64,000 nucleotides of DNA from Rodentibacter ratti (GCF_002000485.1 NZ_MLAJ01000002.1:62001-126000), one strand, 5' to 3'. Shown: positions 20,049 through 30,748, counted from the first letter of the stretch. A program made the numbers and translations. Notes: generated by a model not told the origin, from the letters alone.

Positions 20049-20070
20049 GGGATTTTCCTTTCATCAATGA

Positions 20071-20102
20071 AAAAAGTGCGGTTGAAAATTACCGCACTTT
20101 TT
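20071..20102. terminator. Inverted uptake-sequence pair upstream of hinT
   Basis: AAAAAGTGCGGT and ACCGCACTTTTT form a perfect 12-base stem with an 8-base loop. It lies between ppiD and hinT and, read leftward, would end any readthrough from ppiD just before hinT. Confidence 0.75.
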
Positions 20103-20147
20103 ATCAGAAATCAGACTTGATTGCAATTTAGCTTTATACTTGAAAGA

Positions 20148-20173
20148 ATAAAGCCTATGAGAACATAGGCTTT
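20148..20173 (-). terminator. Terminator after ppiD
   Basis: AAGCCTATG and CATAGGCTT pair around a four-base loop, 15 bases after the ppiD stop. Read leftward the stem is followed by TATTCTTT. A second hairpin lies 45 bases further on. Confidence 0.75.
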
Positions 20174-20188
20174 GTCAGAACTCACAAA

Positions 20189-22051
20189 TTAGTTTTCATC
20201 TTCTTGTTTGATAAAAACTTCGTTAATTTCAATTTTTGCCTTATCACGCAATGCTTGTAAAAGTTGCGCGCGTAATTCAAGTTGTTGCGCTTGACGTAAT
20301 TGTTCGCCAAATTGAGTCAATTCTTGCTCACTCAATTCACCTTGCTCTACTTTACTAAGCGCAGCGATAATCACATCGCCCTTGCTGTTACGCACCATTT
20401 TGTACTGCGTTGTACCATTTGTCGGTTTTTCCATAGAGAAAATACCATTGGTTAAAATCGGATCTTGATTTTCGGTAAAGGCAAAAGTTTGTTCCGTACC
20501 GAAAGAAACACCCTCCGGCAATTTATTTGGATCTGTCGAAAGATCATTGACCGATTGTGTTGCCTTGGTAATCAACGTTTTTTCCGCTTTTTCACGTTTT
20601 AAAAAGTTTTCAATATCCGATTTTGCTTCGTCTAAGGTTTTGATACCTTCAGCCTTATGATCTAACACACGTACTAAAACAATATTTTGTTCTCCTACAT
20701 TTAATGGTTCGGAATTTGCCCCGCCATTTGAAATATCGGAATCAAACATCGCAGAAACGACATTAGGCGAATTTAGCGCTGTCGGTACGTTTTCACGAGA
20801 AAAATAACCGCTCTCTTGTACTTTCACGCCGGCTACATTCGCCGCACTTTCTAAAGATTTGCTGTCTTCAAAGGCTTTTTCACGTACATCTTTTTCCATC
20901 GTGTAAAAGCGGTTTTCCAATAAGTTTTTACGCACTAAATCGGTGATTTGGGCTTTCACTTCATCTAACGGTTTTTCTTTACGTTCTTCCACTAAGATAA
21001 TGTGAAAATTACCATCAACCTTGACCGGTTCGCTAAATTTTCCGATTTGAAGCATTGTTGTCGCATCTTCAAAAGCTTTTGGTAATTCATTGGCATTTAC
21101 CCAACCTAATTCGCCACCATTCTCACCTGAAACCTTGTCTAGCGAACGTGTTTTAGCTAATTCGGCAAAATTTGCACCATTTTGTAATTCTTGATAGGCT
21201 GTTTGCGCATCTTGCTCATTAGAGAATTGAATATGCGCTAATTTCTGAATCATAAACTGCGCCTTATTATCCTGATAATATTGCGCAATTTCCACATCAC
21301 TTACTTGAATATCTTTTGCAACATCAGCCCCTGAAACTTGGATATATTGCACTTTTACTTGTTCAGGCTGCACAAAAGCTTTTTGATTGGCTTCATAATA
21401 AGTTTTTACTTCATCTTCAGTAATATTTTGTTTTGCCATTTCATCAGCCAGGGATAATGTCGCTAAACGGGCAATACGTTTTTGAAAGAAAAGTTGAGCA
21501 CTAGCTTTTACCTGAACAGGTACGATAAATTCACTATCTGCAATACCGTTTTGCATCTGCTCAAGTGTGAGTGCACCACGCAAAATATTCGCATAGGTAT
21601 CCGAACTTAAACCATTTTGTGCAAGAATTTGTTGATATCGTCCATTATCAAATTTGCCATTAGATTGAAAATTCGGATCAACCACAATGGCACGTTTGAT
21701 CATTTCATCACTGACACCTAATTTCAATTCTTGCGCATATTGACGAAGTAATTCTTGATCAACTAAACGATTAATAATCCCTTGACGCAAAGCATTGACA
21801 AATTCCGGCGAATCGGACTGAGTTAAAAATGCCTCGCCTTCTTGTGCCGCACGTGCTTCAAATTCTTGGTTATAACGATTCATAAAATCTTGCTGGGAAA
21901 TGGTTTCTCCATTGACCTTTGCGGCATAAGAATCATAGCTACTAAATAAATAACCGGACATTCCCCCTACTAAGAATGAAATGGTAATTAATCCGAGAAT
22001 AAATTTAGCTATTTTGGTATTTGCCATACCATTCATTTTTTCAATAAACAT
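20189..22051 (-). CDS. ppiD: Periplasmic folding chaperone PpiD (SurA N-domain/parvulin)
   Basis: 620 residues. It is anchored by one N-terminal helix (about residues 15-33) with the rest in the periplasm, where PpiD helps proteins leaving SecYEG and partners YfgM. A SurA-like N-terminal domain (VNGETISQQDFMNRYNQEF) precedes a parvulin-like domain near residues 260-360 (LAHIQFSNEQDAQTAYQEL, LAKTRSLDKVSGENGGELGW, GNFHIILVEERKEKP) and a C-terminal helical part. Length matches E. coli PpiD (about 620). It is followed by a terminator. Confidence 0.95.
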   Translation of the reverse strand: MFIEKMNGMANTKIAKFILGLITISFLVGGMSGYLFSSYDSYAAKVNGETISQQDFMNRYNQEFEARAAQEGEAFLTQSDSPEFVNALRQGIINRLVDQELLRQYAQELKLGVSDEMIKRAIVVDPNFQSNGKFDNGRYQQILAQNGLSSDTYANILRGALTLEQMQNGIADSEFIVPVQVKASAQLFFQKRIARLATLSLADEMAKQNITEDEVKTYYEANQKAFVQPEQVKVQYIQVSGADVAKDIQVSDVEIAQYYQDNKAQFMIQKLAHIQFSNEQDAQTAYQELQNGANFAELAKTRSLDKVSGENGGELGWVNANELPKAFEDATTMLQIGKFSEPVKVDGNFHIILVEERKEKPLDEVKAQITDLVRKNLLENRFYTMEKDVREKAFEDSKSLESAANVAGVKVQESGYFSRENVPTALNSPNVVSAMFDSDISNGGANSEPLNVGEQNIVLVRVLDHKAEGIKTLDEAKSDIENFLKREKAEKTLITKATQSVNDLSTDPNKLPEGVSFGTEQTFAFTENQDPILTNGIFSMEKPTNGTTQYKMVRNSKGDVIIAALSKVEQGELSEQELTQFGEQLRQAQQLELRAQLLQALRDKAKIEINEVFIKQEDEN

Positions 22052-22113
22052 ATTTACCCTTTTTAAAAGACAAAATTTTCCGAATTATAATCGAAAGCAA
22101 GGAAATTCGCACC

Positions 22114-22680
22114 TTAAAATACTAAAACATTATGTTCAAATAAAATTTTAATCCCCATAATAATGATGACTAAACCACCGAAAATTTCGGCTTTACTTTT
22201 AAATTTTCTTCCTAAAAAATGACCGCTCTTTACACCGACAAAAGAAATTACAAAAGTTGTAAAACCAATAATCCATACTGCCTCAATAATATCCACATGC
22301 AAAAAAGCAAATGAAATACCCACGGCCAGTGCATCAACACTCGTCGCCAACCCCAAACTGAGCAGTCGTTTTATATTGATAAAATCTGAAACCTGCTCTT
22401 CTTGTTCCTCGCTGAAACCTTCACGGATCATATTTGCACCGATTAATAATAAAAGGATAAACGCAACCCAGTGATCCCATTCCTGAATGATTTTGCTAAA
22501 TTGCGAACCCAATATGTAGCCGATAAGTGGCATCATTGCTTGGAAACAACCAAAGCAAAGGGATATCATCACTGCCTGTTTCCATCGAAAAGATCGCATA
22601 GCGAGCCCTTTAGAAATGGAAACCGCAAATGCATCCATCGACAGTCCCAGTGCAATCATCCACAATACATAAAATGCCAT
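22114..22680 (-). CDS. mntP: Manganese efflux pump MntP
   Basis: 188 residues with six membrane helices in two similar halves. Each half carries the acidic repeat motif of MntP: SMDAFAVSISKG (about residues 14-25) and SVDALAVGISFA (about 113-124). MntP exports Mn2+. In E. coli it is controlled by MntR and a manganese riboswitch. The upstream mnmE start region leaves only about 12 bases between genes, so no riboswitch precedes mntP here and it is probably read together with mnmE. Confidence 0.95.
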   Translation of the reverse strand: MAFYVLWMIALGLSMDAFAVSISKGLAMRSFRWKQAVMISLCFGCFQAMMPLIGYILGSQFSKIIQEWDHWVAFILLLLIGANMIREGFSEEQEEQVSDFINIKRLLSLGLATSVDALAVGISFAFLHVDIIEAVWIIGFTTFVISFVGVKSGHFLGRKFKSKAEIFGGLVIIIMGIKILFEHNVLVF

Positions 22681-22692
22681 TGTTTTCTGCCT

Positions 22693-24051
22693 TTACTTTC
22701 CAATACAAAATGAGCTGAAAATATTACTGAGTAAATCATCCGAGGTAAATTGACCGGTAATTTCACTTAACTGTGCCTGTACCAGACGCAATTCTTCCGC
22801 CAATAATTCTCCTGCATGAAATTCCGTTAATTGAACTAAACCGAGTTGCAAATGCTCCGCCGCTTTTTCTAATGCTTCTAAATGGCGACGGCGGGCTAAG
22901 AATCCGCCTTCAATACCGGTTTGGAATCCCATAGTTTGTTTTAAATGATCTCGAAGTAACTGCACACCTTTGTGTGTTTGAGCTGACAAGCGAATGATTT
23001 GATAACCGTTTTCTTCACTCAATCCTTCTTGTTCATCAGTTAAATCAATTTTATTACGCACAATCGTCACGGGTATATTTGTCGGTAATTTCGCTAAAAA
23101 TTCTGACCGCACTTTTTCAAGATTTTGGCTTTCCGTATCATTACTGTCGAGCATTAAAATAATACGATCCGCTTGCTCTATTTCCGTCCAAGCGCGGGAA
23201 ATTCCAATTCGTTCCACTTCATCGGTAGCTTCACGCAACCCCGCTGTGTCGATAATATGGAGCGGCATACCATCAATGTGAATATGTTCGCGCAAAACAT
23301 CGCGTGTCGTGCCTGCAATATCGGTCACAATCGCCGCTTCACGACCTGCAAGAGCATTCAACAAACTCGATTTTCCTGCATTTGGGCGACCGGCAATCAC
23401 GACTTTCATACCTTCTCGTAAAATCGCACCTTGTTTTGCTTCACGGCGTACTTCATCCAGTTGAGTAATAATTCCGCGTAAATTTGCTTCAATTTTTCCG
23501 TCCGCTAAGAAATCAATTTCTTCATCGGGGAAATCAATGGAGGCTTCCACATAAGTTCGCAAATAAATAACCGCATCGACCAAGGCATTGATTTTATTTG
23601 AAAATTCACCTTGTAAGGACTTTAACGCCGAGCGAGCAGCTTGTTCGGATGTCGCATCAATTAAATCGGCAATCGCCTCAGCCTGAGCAAGGTCTAATTT
23701 ATCATTTAAAAACGCCTGCTCAGAAAACTCGCCCGGCCGTGCCAAACGAACGCCCTCAATTTGCAAAATACGTTTTAGTAATAAATCAAGGACAACTTGT
23801 CCGCCATGCCCTTGCAATTCCAATACATCTTCACCGGTAAAAGAATTCGGTGCTTTAAAATAAAGGGCAATACCTTGATCTAATACCGTTCCATCAACAT
23901 CTTTGAAAGGTAAATAGTCCGCCATACGCGGTTTGGGACATTTCCCCAATATGTCGTACGCAACTTCGCCCGCTAAAGGTCCGGAAACTCTTAAAATCCC
24001 AATGCCACCCCGTCCCGGTGCGGTGGCTTGTGCAACGATTGTTTCTTTCAT
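22693..24051 (-). CDS. mnmE: tRNA modification GTPase MnmE (TrmE)
   Basis: 452 residues. With MnmG it makes the cmnm5 modification of wobble uridines in tRNA. Seen: N-terminal folate-binding domain ([16 protein letters not shown]), then an inserted G domain with [14 protein letters not shown] (about residue 223), IAGTTRD, DTAGLRE (about 270) and NKID, and the C-terminal CIGK with its catalytic cysteine. Full length. It is upstream of mntP. Confidence 0.97.
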   Translation of the reverse strand: MKETIVAQATAPGRGGIGILRVSGPLAGEVAYDILGKCPKPRMADYLPFKDVDGTVLDQGIALYFKAPNSFTGEDVLELQGHGGQVVLDLLLKRILQIEGVRLARPGEFSEQAFLNDKLDLAQAEAIADLIDATSEQAARSALKSLQGEFSNKINALVDAVIYLRTYVEASIDFPDEEIDFLADGKIEANLRGIITQLDEVRREAKQGAILREGMKVVIAGRPNAGKSSLLNALAGREAAIVTDIAGTTRDVLREHIHIDGMPLHIIDTAGLREATDEVERIGISRAWTEIEQADRIILMLDSNDTESQNLEKVRSEFLAKLPTNIPVTIVRNKIDLTDEQEGLSEENGYQIIRLSAQTHKGVQLLRDHLKQTMGFQTGIEGGFLARRRHLEALEKAAEHLQLGLVQLTEFHAGELLAEELRLVQAQLSEITGQFTSDDLLSNIFSSFCIGK

Positions 24052-24100
24052 AAAAACTCTTTTAAAATGACCGCACTTTTATACGGTTTAAAATACAATA

Positions 24101-24119
24101 GGGCGTATGCTATACGCCC
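24101..24119. terminator. Hairpin between yidC and mnmE
   Basis: GGGCGTAT-GCT-ATACGCCC is a perfect short stem. Read leftward it is followed by TATTGTATTTT. It probably backs up the stronger terminator at 24149-24173 in ending the yidC unit before mnmE. Confidence 0.55.
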
Positions 24120-24148
24120 TTAGAGACATCATCAATACCCAATGATGG

Positions 24149-24173
24149 AAAAAGGCACCTTCCGATGCCTTTT
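24149..24173 (-). terminator. Terminator after yidC
   Basis: AAAAAGGCA and TGCCTTTT pair around CCTTCCGA. Read leftward the stem ends in TTTTTCC. It lies 15 bases after the yidC stop and would end the rpmH-rnpA-yidD-yidC operon. Confidence 0.8.
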
Positions 24174-24187
24174 CATATAATTAGGGG

Positions 24188-25807
24188 TTATTTTTTACGG
24201 GAATGTAATCCTTTTTTCTCTAACCCACGGTAAATCAGTTGCTGCTGTACAATAGTGATTAGGTTAGATACTAACCAATATAACACTAAGCCTGACGGGA
24301 ACCAGAGGAAGAAGAACATAAAGATCAACGGCATAAAATTCATTACTTTTTGTTGCATTGGATCAGCCACAGGTGTCGGAGACATTTTTTGCAACAAATA
24401 CATAGAAATCCCCATTAAGATCGGCAGAATGTAATACGGATCTTGCGCAGACAAATCTTGAATCCAGCCAAAGAATGGCGCATGACGAAGTTCAACTGCC
24501 TCCATAAATGTCCAATATAACGCAATGAAAATCGGCATTTGCAGAAGAATTGGTAAACAGCCGCCTAGCGGATTCACTTTTTCCTCTTTATAGAGTTTCA
24601 TCATTTCTTGGCTCATACGTTGACGATCATCACCAAAACGCTCACGCATTTCTTGCATTTTCGGTTGCAACATACGCATTTTTGCCATTGAGGTATATTG
24701 TGCTTTTGTGAGTGGATATAGAATCGCCTTAACAACGATAGTTACACAAATAATCGCCAAACCCCAGTTAGAAACGATTCCTTGGATGAAAGTGAGTAAC
24801 CAGAATAACGGTTTCGCAATAAACCATGCCCAACCATAATCAACGGTTAAGTCTAAGTTATTTGCCACTTTTGCCATATCATTTTGAAGTTTAGGACCTG
24901 TCCATAATGAACTGGAAATCGTTTCTTGTGCACCTGCCGGAATAGTGACAATCGGACCACGGTAACCTATTGATGCCACATTATTTTTTGTATCAGTGAG
25001 GGTATAAAGTTGATTATCCACATCCTGATTCGGAATCCATGCAGAAACAAAGTAATGCTGTAATACAGCAACCCAACCTGCTTTGGTACTAATAGAAAGA
25101 TTCGCATCTTTCATATCAGAGAAACTGTATTTTTTATAATTAGTTTCTGATGAAGAATAAGCACCACCGGTATAAGTTGGCATAGCTACATTGCCACTAC
25201 TTTCCACTAATGTATGTTTTAATTGACCATAAGGCTCTACTTCAATAGTTTCACCGCTTTGGTTATTGATTTTATAATCAACCCCAAGATCATAACTACC
25301 GCGTTTTAACACAAACACTTTTTGATAGGTTACCCCATCTTTTTCAAAAATTAATGGAACAGAAAGGGAATCTTGTCCTTCGGCTAATTTGAAATTATCG
25401 CCCTCAATTTGATATTGCGCACGACCGGATTTGGTATCAATCCCATTTTTACCAATCAAGCCACTTTGTGCGATATAAATATGTTCCGGAGAATCTTTTA
25501 GCAACACAAATGGTGTCTTAGAATCTAGCTCCGCATCATATTTTAAGAGTTCAGAACTCACTACATCACCGCCTAGGGTATCTACTTTTAGACGTAGAAC
25601 ATCATTTTCAAGGGTGATAATGCGACCTTTAACCGCTGAATCAGGGGCAATTTGTGTTGATGAAGAGGAACTTGCAGGTACATCTGAAGTAATTGAAGTT
25701 GTTTGCTCAGCTACCGGAGGCGGATTTTTATCCATTTGCCACTGCTGATAAACAAGGAAAGAAATAAACATTAGCGCTAACACTAACAGGCTACGTCTTG
25801 AGTCCAT
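24188..25807 (-). CDS. yidC: Membrane protein insertase YidC
   Basis: 539 residues. YidC inserts and folds inner-membrane proteins with or without SecYEG. Seen: N-terminal helix ([20 protein letters not shown]), a large periplasmic beta domain (about residues 50-330) and five C-terminal helices with [20 protein letters not shown] (about 365), the cytoplasmic hairpin ([19 protein letters not shown]) and [20 protein letters not shown] (about 415). The basic tail is [13 protein letters not shown]. It follows yidD by one shared base in the rpmH-rnpA-yidD-yidC order. Confidence 0.97.
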   Translation of the reverse strand: MDSRRSLLVLALMFISFLVYQQWQMDKNPPPVAEQTTSITSDVPASSSSSTQIAPDSAVKGRIITLENDVLRLKVDTLGGDVVSSELLKYDAELDSKTPFVLLKDSPEHIYIAQSGLIGKNGIDTKSGRAQYQIEGDNFKLAEGQDSLSVPLIFEKDGVTYQKVFVLKRGSYDLGVDYKINNQSGETIEVEPYGQLKHTLVESSGNVAMPTYTGGAYSSSETNYKKYSFSDMKDANLSISTKAGWVAVLQHYFVSAWIPNQDVDNQLYTLTDTKNNVASIGYRGPIVTIPAGAQETISSSLWTGPKLQNDMAKVANNLDLTVDYGWAWFIAKPLFWLLTFIQGIVSNWGLAIICVTIVVKAILYPLTKAQYTSMAKMRMLQPKMQEMRERFGDDRQRMSQEMMKLYKEEKVNPLGGCLPILLQMPIFIALYWTFMEAVELRHAPFFGWIQDLSAQDPYYILPILMGISMYLLQKMSPTPVADPMQQKVMNFMPLIFMFFFLWFPSGLVLYWLVSNLITIVQQQLIYRGLEKKGLHSRKK

Positions 25808-26067
25808 TATTTTTTCTCATCGTTATTATTGGTTTTGGGTGGAACCGGATCGAATCCACCCTCGTTCAAGGGGTGACATTTTAATACACGTTTTAGTGTA
25901 AGCCAACCACCTTTTAACAATCCATGTGTTTTTAACGCTTCAATGCCATAGCACGAACAAGTAGGAACAAATCGACAACGCGGACCGATCAAAGGACTGA
26001 TCGTCATTTGATAAATTCGGATTAAACCAACTAGGATTTTTGAGCCAAACGAATGTGTCGCTGCCAT
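25807..26067 (-). CDS. yidD: Membrane protein insertion efficiency factor YidD
   Basis: 86 residues. YidD is a small basic protein bound to the inner membrane that assists YidC-dependent insertion. The family core is visible: [36 protein letters not shown] and [19 protein letters not shown]. The start lies inside rnpA, overlapping it by 37 bases in another frame, as is common for this pair. The C-terminal tail is KTNNNDEKK. Confidence 0.94.
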   Translation of the reverse strand: MAATHSFGSKILVGLIRIYQMTISPLIGPRCRFVPTCSCYGIEALKTHGLLKGGWLTLKRVLKCHPLNEGGFDPVPPKTNNNDEKK

Positions 26068-26390
26068 AATTTTTCCAGCGTTTGACGAAATGTAGCGTTA
26101 TCAAGCTTCGCAATTCCACCTTTTGCTACAAAAACAAAATCACAGGCAGGTAACTGATGCTGATACAAACGAAAACTTTCACGCACTAAACGTTTAATTC
26201 GATTACGATCATGCGCACGTTTCAAATGTTTTTTAGCGACAGTTAAACCCAAGCGGGGATGTTCAAGATGATTTTTTCTGGCGAGGATAGTCAGTTCAGG
26301 CGTACTAGCTCGAAACGGTTGTTCAAAGACATTTTTGAATTGAAGGGGAGTTAACAAACGTAACTCCCTAGAAAAGTTTAGTTTAACCAC
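26031..26390 (-). CDS. rnpA: Ribonuclease P protein component
   Basis: 119 residues, the protein subunit of RNase P that matures tRNA 5' ends with the RnpB RNA. The basic RNA-binding signature [18 protein letters not shown] is near residues 52-69. [12 protein letters not shown] precedes it. The start is 13 bases downstream of the rpmH stop. Overlaps yidD by 37 bases. Confidence 0.96.
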   Translation of the reverse strand: MVKLNFSRELRLLTPLQFKNVFEQPFRASTPELTILARKNHLEHPRLGLTVAKKHLKRAHDRNRIKRLVRESFRLYQHQLPACDFVFVAKGGIAKLDNATFRQTLEKLWQRHIRLAQKS

Positions 26391-26403
26391 TAAGAATTAG
26401 CGA

Positions 26404-26538
26404 TTATGCAGATAAACTTTTACGACCTTTAGCACGACGACGAGCTAAAACTTGACGGCCATTTTTAGTTGCCATGCGAGCACGAAAACCGTGAGTACGG
26501 CTGCGTTTTAATACAGAAGGTTGAAATGTACGTTTCAT
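26404..26538 (-). CDS. rpmH: 50S ribosomal protein L34
   Basis: 44 codons giving [17 protein letters not shown] at the start, [19 protein letters not shown] in the middle and KSLSA at the end. This is the full L34 sequence, a small, very basic ribosomal protein. It is the first gene of the leftward rpmH-rnpA-yidD-yidC operon and diverges from dnaA. TAGGTAAATTAAA lies upstream; a near-consensus promoter is at 26613-26641. Confidence 0.98.
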
Positions 26539-26612
26539 TTTAATTTACCTAAATCTAAAATGTTTACTGTTTTGAATCCAAAACAAACAAGGGTTATAAA
26601 AAATAGGACGTA

Positions 26613-26641
26613 ATTCTAATCATAAATCAGCTGTTCGTCAA
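26613..26641 (-). promoter_or_regulatory. Promoter of rpmH operon
   Basis: Read leftward: TTGACG (26641-26636), a 17-base spacer, then TAGAAT (26618-26613). Five of six matches in each box to the sigma-70 consensus. The rpmH start is about 75 bases downstream. The rest of the 332-base rpmH-dnaA gap shows no TTATCCACA-type DnaA box and no gene. Confidence 0.7.
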
Positions 26642-26870
26642 ACTAAGAAAGGGAATTTTTACAAAACAACCTTTCATTTCTTCAAAAATCTCCGAAATCG
26701 TACGTGATCCAAATAAAATATCCAACCACCTTAATTTAGTATTGAGTTTTCCCTTCATTGGAGAAGATTTTTTGTCGAGATTATTGTAGAATCTCTAAAA
26801 ATTTTTGGTCGTACTATCGTATCACTAATTCCATTATAAATAGAAAAAGCAGCATTGAGGATAGTTTATC

Positions 26871-28235
26871 GTGAGTCTCTCTAATCTTTGGCAAGATTGC
26901 CTTTCTCAACTACAAGATCAAGTTTCCGCTACTGATTTAAGCACTTGGCTTCGTCCATTGCAGGCTGATACTGTGTCTCAAGATAAAATCGTACTCTATG
27001 CTTCAAATATGTTTGTAAAAGGTTGGGTTGAAACTCATTACCTTAAACAAATTCATCAAATTTGCCAAACACTTTCACAAAATCCCAATTTGCAAATTAT
27101 CCTTAAAGAAGGAGTGAAACCTACACCTCAAGCGGTAATCAAGCCAACCATGCAATCAGCAGAAAGTGCGGTCAATTCCTATGATAAACCTGAAATAGAA
27201 AAACCGCTGAAATTCGACTCACATCTGAATACCAAACATGTATTTGAAAACTTTGTTGAAGGTAAATCAAACCAATTAGCCCGCGCAGTCGGACAAAAAT
27301 TGGCACAAGCCCCCGGTGAAGCCACAGCCAATCCCTTCTTTTTGTATGGAGGAACCGGGCTAGGAAAAACCCACTTACTGCACGCTATTGGTAACGGTAT
27401 CTTGGCAAATAAACCCAATGCTCGGGTACTATATATTCACGCCAACAATTTTATGCAACACATGGTAAAAGCGATGCGTGACAACAATATGGAGCAATTC
27501 AAAAAATTCTATCGTTCACTTGATGCCCTTTTAGTAGATGATATTCAGTTTTTTGCTGAAAAAGAAAAAACCCAGGAAGAATTCTTCCATATTTTCAATA
27601 ACTTATTTGAAACCGGTCGCCAAATTATTTTAACCTCTGACCGTTACCCTAAAGAAATTGAGAAAATTGAAGAGCGGTTAAAATCCCGTTTTGGTTGGGG
27701 ATTAACCACCGCAATCGAACCACCTGACTTAGAAACCCGCGTGGCGATATTATTGAAAAAAGCAGAAGAACATCAAATGTACTTGCCGGAAGAAGTGGCA
27801 TTTTTTATCGCTCAACGTTTACGCACGAATGTACGCGAACTGGAGGGTGCGCTCAATCGCGTGAAAGCAATGCAAGATTTTAAAGGCGGTGAAATTAATA
27901 TTGATTTTGTACGTGATACCCTAAAAGATATTCTTGCTTTACAAGAACGTCTCGTGACCATTGATAATATTCAAAAAACTGTGGCGGAATACTATCGGAT
28001 TAAAGTATCGGATTTAAAATCCAAAAGTCGTCAACGTTCAGTAACACGTCCCCGCCAAATCGCCATGGCACTGGCAAAAGAATTAACCAACCGTAGTTTG
28101 CCGGAAATTGGTCGGGCTTTTGATCGGGATCATACCACTGTATTGAACGCCTGCCGTGAAGTGCCGAAATTTCGTGAAAAAGATAACAGTATTCAAGAAG
28201 ATTGGGCGAATTTAATTCGCACCTTATCTGCATAA
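26871..28235 (+). CDS. dnaA: Chromosomal replication initiator protein DnaA
   Basis: 454 residues, starting at a GTG (GTGAGTCTCTCTAATC) with TTGAGGATAG upstream. DnaA binds DnaA boxes and opens the origin. Domain I ([21 protein letters not shown]), a variable linker (about residues 85-115), AAA+ domain III with Walker [17 protein letters not shown] (about 165-180) and Walker [10 protein letters not shown], and domain IV with the DNA-binding signature [11 protein letters not shown] (about 420) are all visible. It heads dnaA-dnaN-recF. Confidence 0.98.
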   Translation: MSLSNLWQDCLSQLQDQVSATDLSTWLRPLQADTVSQDKIVLYASNMFVKGWVETHYLKQIHQICQTLSQNPNLQIILKEGVKPTPQAVIKPTMQSAESAVNSYDKPEIEKPLKFDSHLNTKHVFENFVEGKSNQLARAVGQKLAQAPGEATANPFFLYGGTGLGKTHLLHAIGNGILANKPNARVLYIHANNFMQHMVKAMRDNNMEQFKKFYRSLDALLVDDIQFFAEKEKTQEEFFHIFNNLFETGRQIILTSDRYPKEIEKIEERLKSRFGWGLTTAIEPPDLETRVAILLKKAEEHQMYLPEEVAFFIAQRLRTNVRELEGALNRVKAMQDFKGGEINIDFVRDTLKDILALQERLVTIDNIQKTVAEYYRIKVSDLKSKSRQRSVTRPRQIAMALAKELTNRSLPEIGRAFDRDHTTVLNACREVPKFREKDNSIQEDWANLIRTLSA

Positions 28236-28244
28236 GGAGCCATC

Positions 28245-29345
28245 ATGCAATTTAGTATTTCTAGAGAAAATCTCTTAAAACCGTTACAACAAGTTTGTGG
28301 CGTATTAAGCAGTCGTCCAAATATTCCAGTATTGAATAATGTATTACTTCAAATCGAAGATAACCGTTTAACCATTACCGGTACAGATTTAGAGGTGGAA
28401 CTTTCAACGCAAACTCAGCTTTCGTCTTCTACAACAAATGGTAACTTCACTATTCCGGCAAAAAAATTCTTAGATATTTGCCGCACGCTGTCTGACGAAT
28501 TTGAAATTACCGTGACTTTTGAAGAAGATCGCGCCATTGTGCAATCGGGCAGAAGTAAATTTAATCTCACCACACTACCCGCAGAAGAATATCCAAATTT
28601 AACAGATTGGCAATCGGAGGTCGATTTTGCCTTACCGCAAAATACCTTACGTCGCTTAATTGAAGCCACTCAATTTTCGATGGCGAACCAAGATGCACGC
28701 TATTTTTTAAATGGTATGAAATTTGAAACGGAAGGTAACTTACTGCGCACCGTCGCAACGGATGGACACCGTTTGGCCGTTTGCACCATAGCACTTGAGC
28801 AAGAGTTACAAAATCATGCGGTCATTTTGCCGCGTAAAGGGGTGTTAGAATTAAATCGCCTATTGGAGAGCACTGAAGAACCCGCTCGTTTACAAATTGG
28901 CACAAATAATCTTCGTATTCACCTCAATCATATTACCTTCACATCAAAATTAATTGATGGTCGCTTTCCGGATTATCGCCGTGTATTGCCACGTAATGCC
29001 ACCAAAATAGTGGAAGGAAATTGGGATGCCTTAAAACAAGCTTTTGTTCGTGCCTCTATTCTTTCCAATGAGCGTGTACGTAGCGTACGTTTAAATTTAA
29101 CTGAAAACCAACTTAAAATCACTGCCTCCAACCCTGAACACGAAGTGGCGGAAGAAATTGTTGATGTCGTGTATTCCGGTGAAGAATTAGAAGTCGGTTT
29201 CAACGTGACTTACATTTTAGACGTACTTAACGCCCTCAAGTGTCAACAAGTTCGTATTCGACTAACCGATGCGTCCTCTAGCTGCTTAATTGAAAACTGT
29301 GAAGATAACAGCAGCGAATATGTGATTATGCCAATGCGTCTATAA
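28245..29345 (+). CDS. dnaN: DNA polymerase III sliding clamp, beta subunit
   Basis: 366 residues, the ring-shaped processivity clamp. Starts MQFSISRENLLKPLQQVCG after TAAGGAGCCATC (good ribosome site) and ends in the family C-terminus EYVIMPMRL. Internal motifs VATDGHRLAVC (about residues 172-182), LIDGRFPDYRRVLP and the three-domain length all fit. The gap to dnaA is 9 bases and to recF one base. Confidence 0.98.
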   Translation: MQFSISRENLLKPLQQVCGVLSSRPNIPVLNNVLLQIEDNRLTITGTDLEVELSTQTQLSSSTTNGNFTIPAKKFLDICRTLSDEFEITVTFEEDRAIVQSGRSKFNLTTLPAEEYPNLTDWQSEVDFALPQNTLRRLIEATQFSMANQDARYFLNGMKFETEGNLLRTVATDGHRLAVCTIALEQELQNHAVILPRKGVLELNRLLESTEEPARLQIGTNNLRIHLNHITFTSKLIDGRFPDYRRVLPRNATKIVEGNWDALKQAFVRASILSNERVRSVRLNLTENQLKITASNPEHEVAEEIVDVVYSGEELEVGFNVTYILDVLNALKCQQVRIRLTDASSSCLIENCEDNSSEYVIMPMRL

Positions 29346-29346
29346 G

Positions 29347-30441
29347 ATGGCAATTTCCCGTTTACTGATTGAAAAATTTAGAAATTTAAATGCCGTCGAT
29401 CTTGAATTAGATTGCAGCTTTAACTTTTTGATCGGCAATAATGGAAGCGGAAAAACCAGTCTTTTAGAGGCAATTTTCTATTTAGGACACGGGCGCTCCT
29501 TCAAAAGTGCGGTCACAAATCGCATCATTTCTTATGATGAACCCCATTTTACCCTGTTTGGAAATATTCAAGAAAACCAACATCAGTGGTCAATAGGATT
29601 ACAAAAACTTCGCCAAGGCAACACAATTGTTAAAATCAACGGTGAAGACGGAAATAAAATTTCCGATCTTGCTCACTTGCTCCCCATGCAACTTATCACC
29701 CCGGAAGGTTTAACCTTGCTTAATGGCGGACCAAGCTATCGCCGCGCATTTTTAGATTGGGGCTTGTTTCATCATCATGCTCATTTTCATTCTGCTTGGC
29801 GTAACCTAAATCGTTTATTAAAACAACGCAATGCAGCACTCACTCAACATCAACCCTATGCCGCAATAAAAATCTGGGATATTGAATTATCAAAACTTGC
29901 GCACGATGTCAGTAATTGGCGTGCAGAGTATGCGGAAGCTTTACGTACAGATATTGAAAAAACCTGCCAACTTTTTTTACCGGAATTAGAAATTAGTGTT
30001 GTTTTTCAGCAAGGTTGGGATAAAAACACTGAATATGGTGATTTACTGGAACAAAATTTTGAGCGGGATAAAGCCCTTGGCTATACTTTTTCCGGTCCAC
30101 AAAAAGCAGATTTTCGTTTTAAAGCGAATGGATTACCCGTAGAAGATGTACTTTCTCGTGGACAATTAAAATTGCTGATGTGTGCCTTACGTCTCGCCCA
30201 AGGCGAACATTTAATGAAAGAAAAACAACGCCATTGTATTTTCTTAGTTGATGATTTCGCTTCGGAATTAGATCCATTTAAACGTGAATTGCTTGCCGAA
30301 CGTTTACAACAAAGTGGATCACAAGTATTTGTGACGGCAATTACACAGAAACAGCTTAAAGAGATGAAAGCGGAAACAGGAAGATTATTTGAAGTAAAAG
30401 ATGGTGTTATTTCTCCACTTGAAAAACAAATCAATTGGTAA
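29347..30441 (+). CDS. recF: DNA replication and repair protein RecF
   Basis: 364 residues, an SMC-like ATPase that helps load RecA at gaps with RecO and RecR. Walker A IGNNGSGKTSLLEAI (about residues 29-43), signature LSRGQLKLLMCALRLAQG (about 270) and Walker B IFLVDDFASELD (about 300) are visible. The start is one base after the dnaN stop. It ends the dnaA-dnaN-recF unit. gyrB, which follows in many other genomes, is absent here. Confidence 0.97.
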   Translation: MAISRLLIEKFRNLNAVDLELDCSFNFLIGNNGSGKTSLLEAIFYLGHGRSFKSAVTNRIISYDEPHFTLFGNIQENQHQWSIGLQKLRQGNTIVKINGEDGNKISDLAHLLPMQLITPEGLTLLNGGPSYRRAFLDWGLFHHHAHFHSAWRNLNRLLKQRNAALTQHQPYAAIKIWDIELSKLAHDVSNWRAEYAEALRTDIEKTCQLFLPELEISVVFQQGWDKNTEYGDLLEQNFERDKALGYTFSGPQKADFRFKANGLPVEDVLSRGQLKLLMCALRLAQGEHLMKEKQRHCIFLVDDFASELDPFKRELLAERLQQSGSQVFVTAITQKQLKEMKAETGRLFEVKDGVISPLEKQINW

Positions 30442-30524
30442 TTTAACAAGACCTAAACTATCAATAATTAGCTCATCCATCAATTCAAAAAGTTAAGCAA
30501 AAAACGAAAGAATTTAATCTTCAT

Positions 30525-30555
30525 AAAAAAGCCCGCAAAGTGCGGGCTTTTTTTT
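30525..30555. terminator. Bidirectional terminator between recF and iscX
   Basis: AAAAAAGCCCGCA and TGCGGGCTTTTTTTT make a strong stem with A- and T-runs on both sides and a short loop. It overlaps the iscX stop codon and serves the converging recF and isc units. Confidence 0.9.
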
Positions 30556-30748
30556 ACTCATATTCCTCTAGCCACTTTAACAAAATCGCTTCAAGAATTG
30601 CCTCATTCGATTTTTGTGGATCATCATCAAAATCTTCCAGTTCACAAATCCATTGATGTAAATCCGTAAAACGTACTGTTTTAGGATCAAGATCAGGGTT
30701 GCGATCATACAATTCTTCTGCAATAAGTTGTGAATCCGTCCATTTCAT
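30554..30748 (-). CDS. iscX: Fe-S cluster assembly protein IscX
   Basis: 64 residues, acidic. IscX binds IscS and iron and modulates cluster assembly. The protein reads [19 protein letters not shown], then [20 protein letters not shown] and a C-terminal [10 protein letters not shown], exactly the IscX pattern. It shares one base with the fdx stop and is the last gene of the isc operon. Confidence 0.97.
   Translation of the reverse strand: MKWTDSQLIAEELYDRNPDLDPKTVRFTDLHQWICELEDFDDDPQKSNEAILEAILLKWLEEYE

Noticed and set aside
26539-26870. Possible chromosome origin in the rpmH-dnaA gap
   Set aside because: I looked for TTATCCACA-type DnaA boxes and AT-rich repeat units and found none; only the rpmH promoter is clear. 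Origins in this family are not always beside dnaA.
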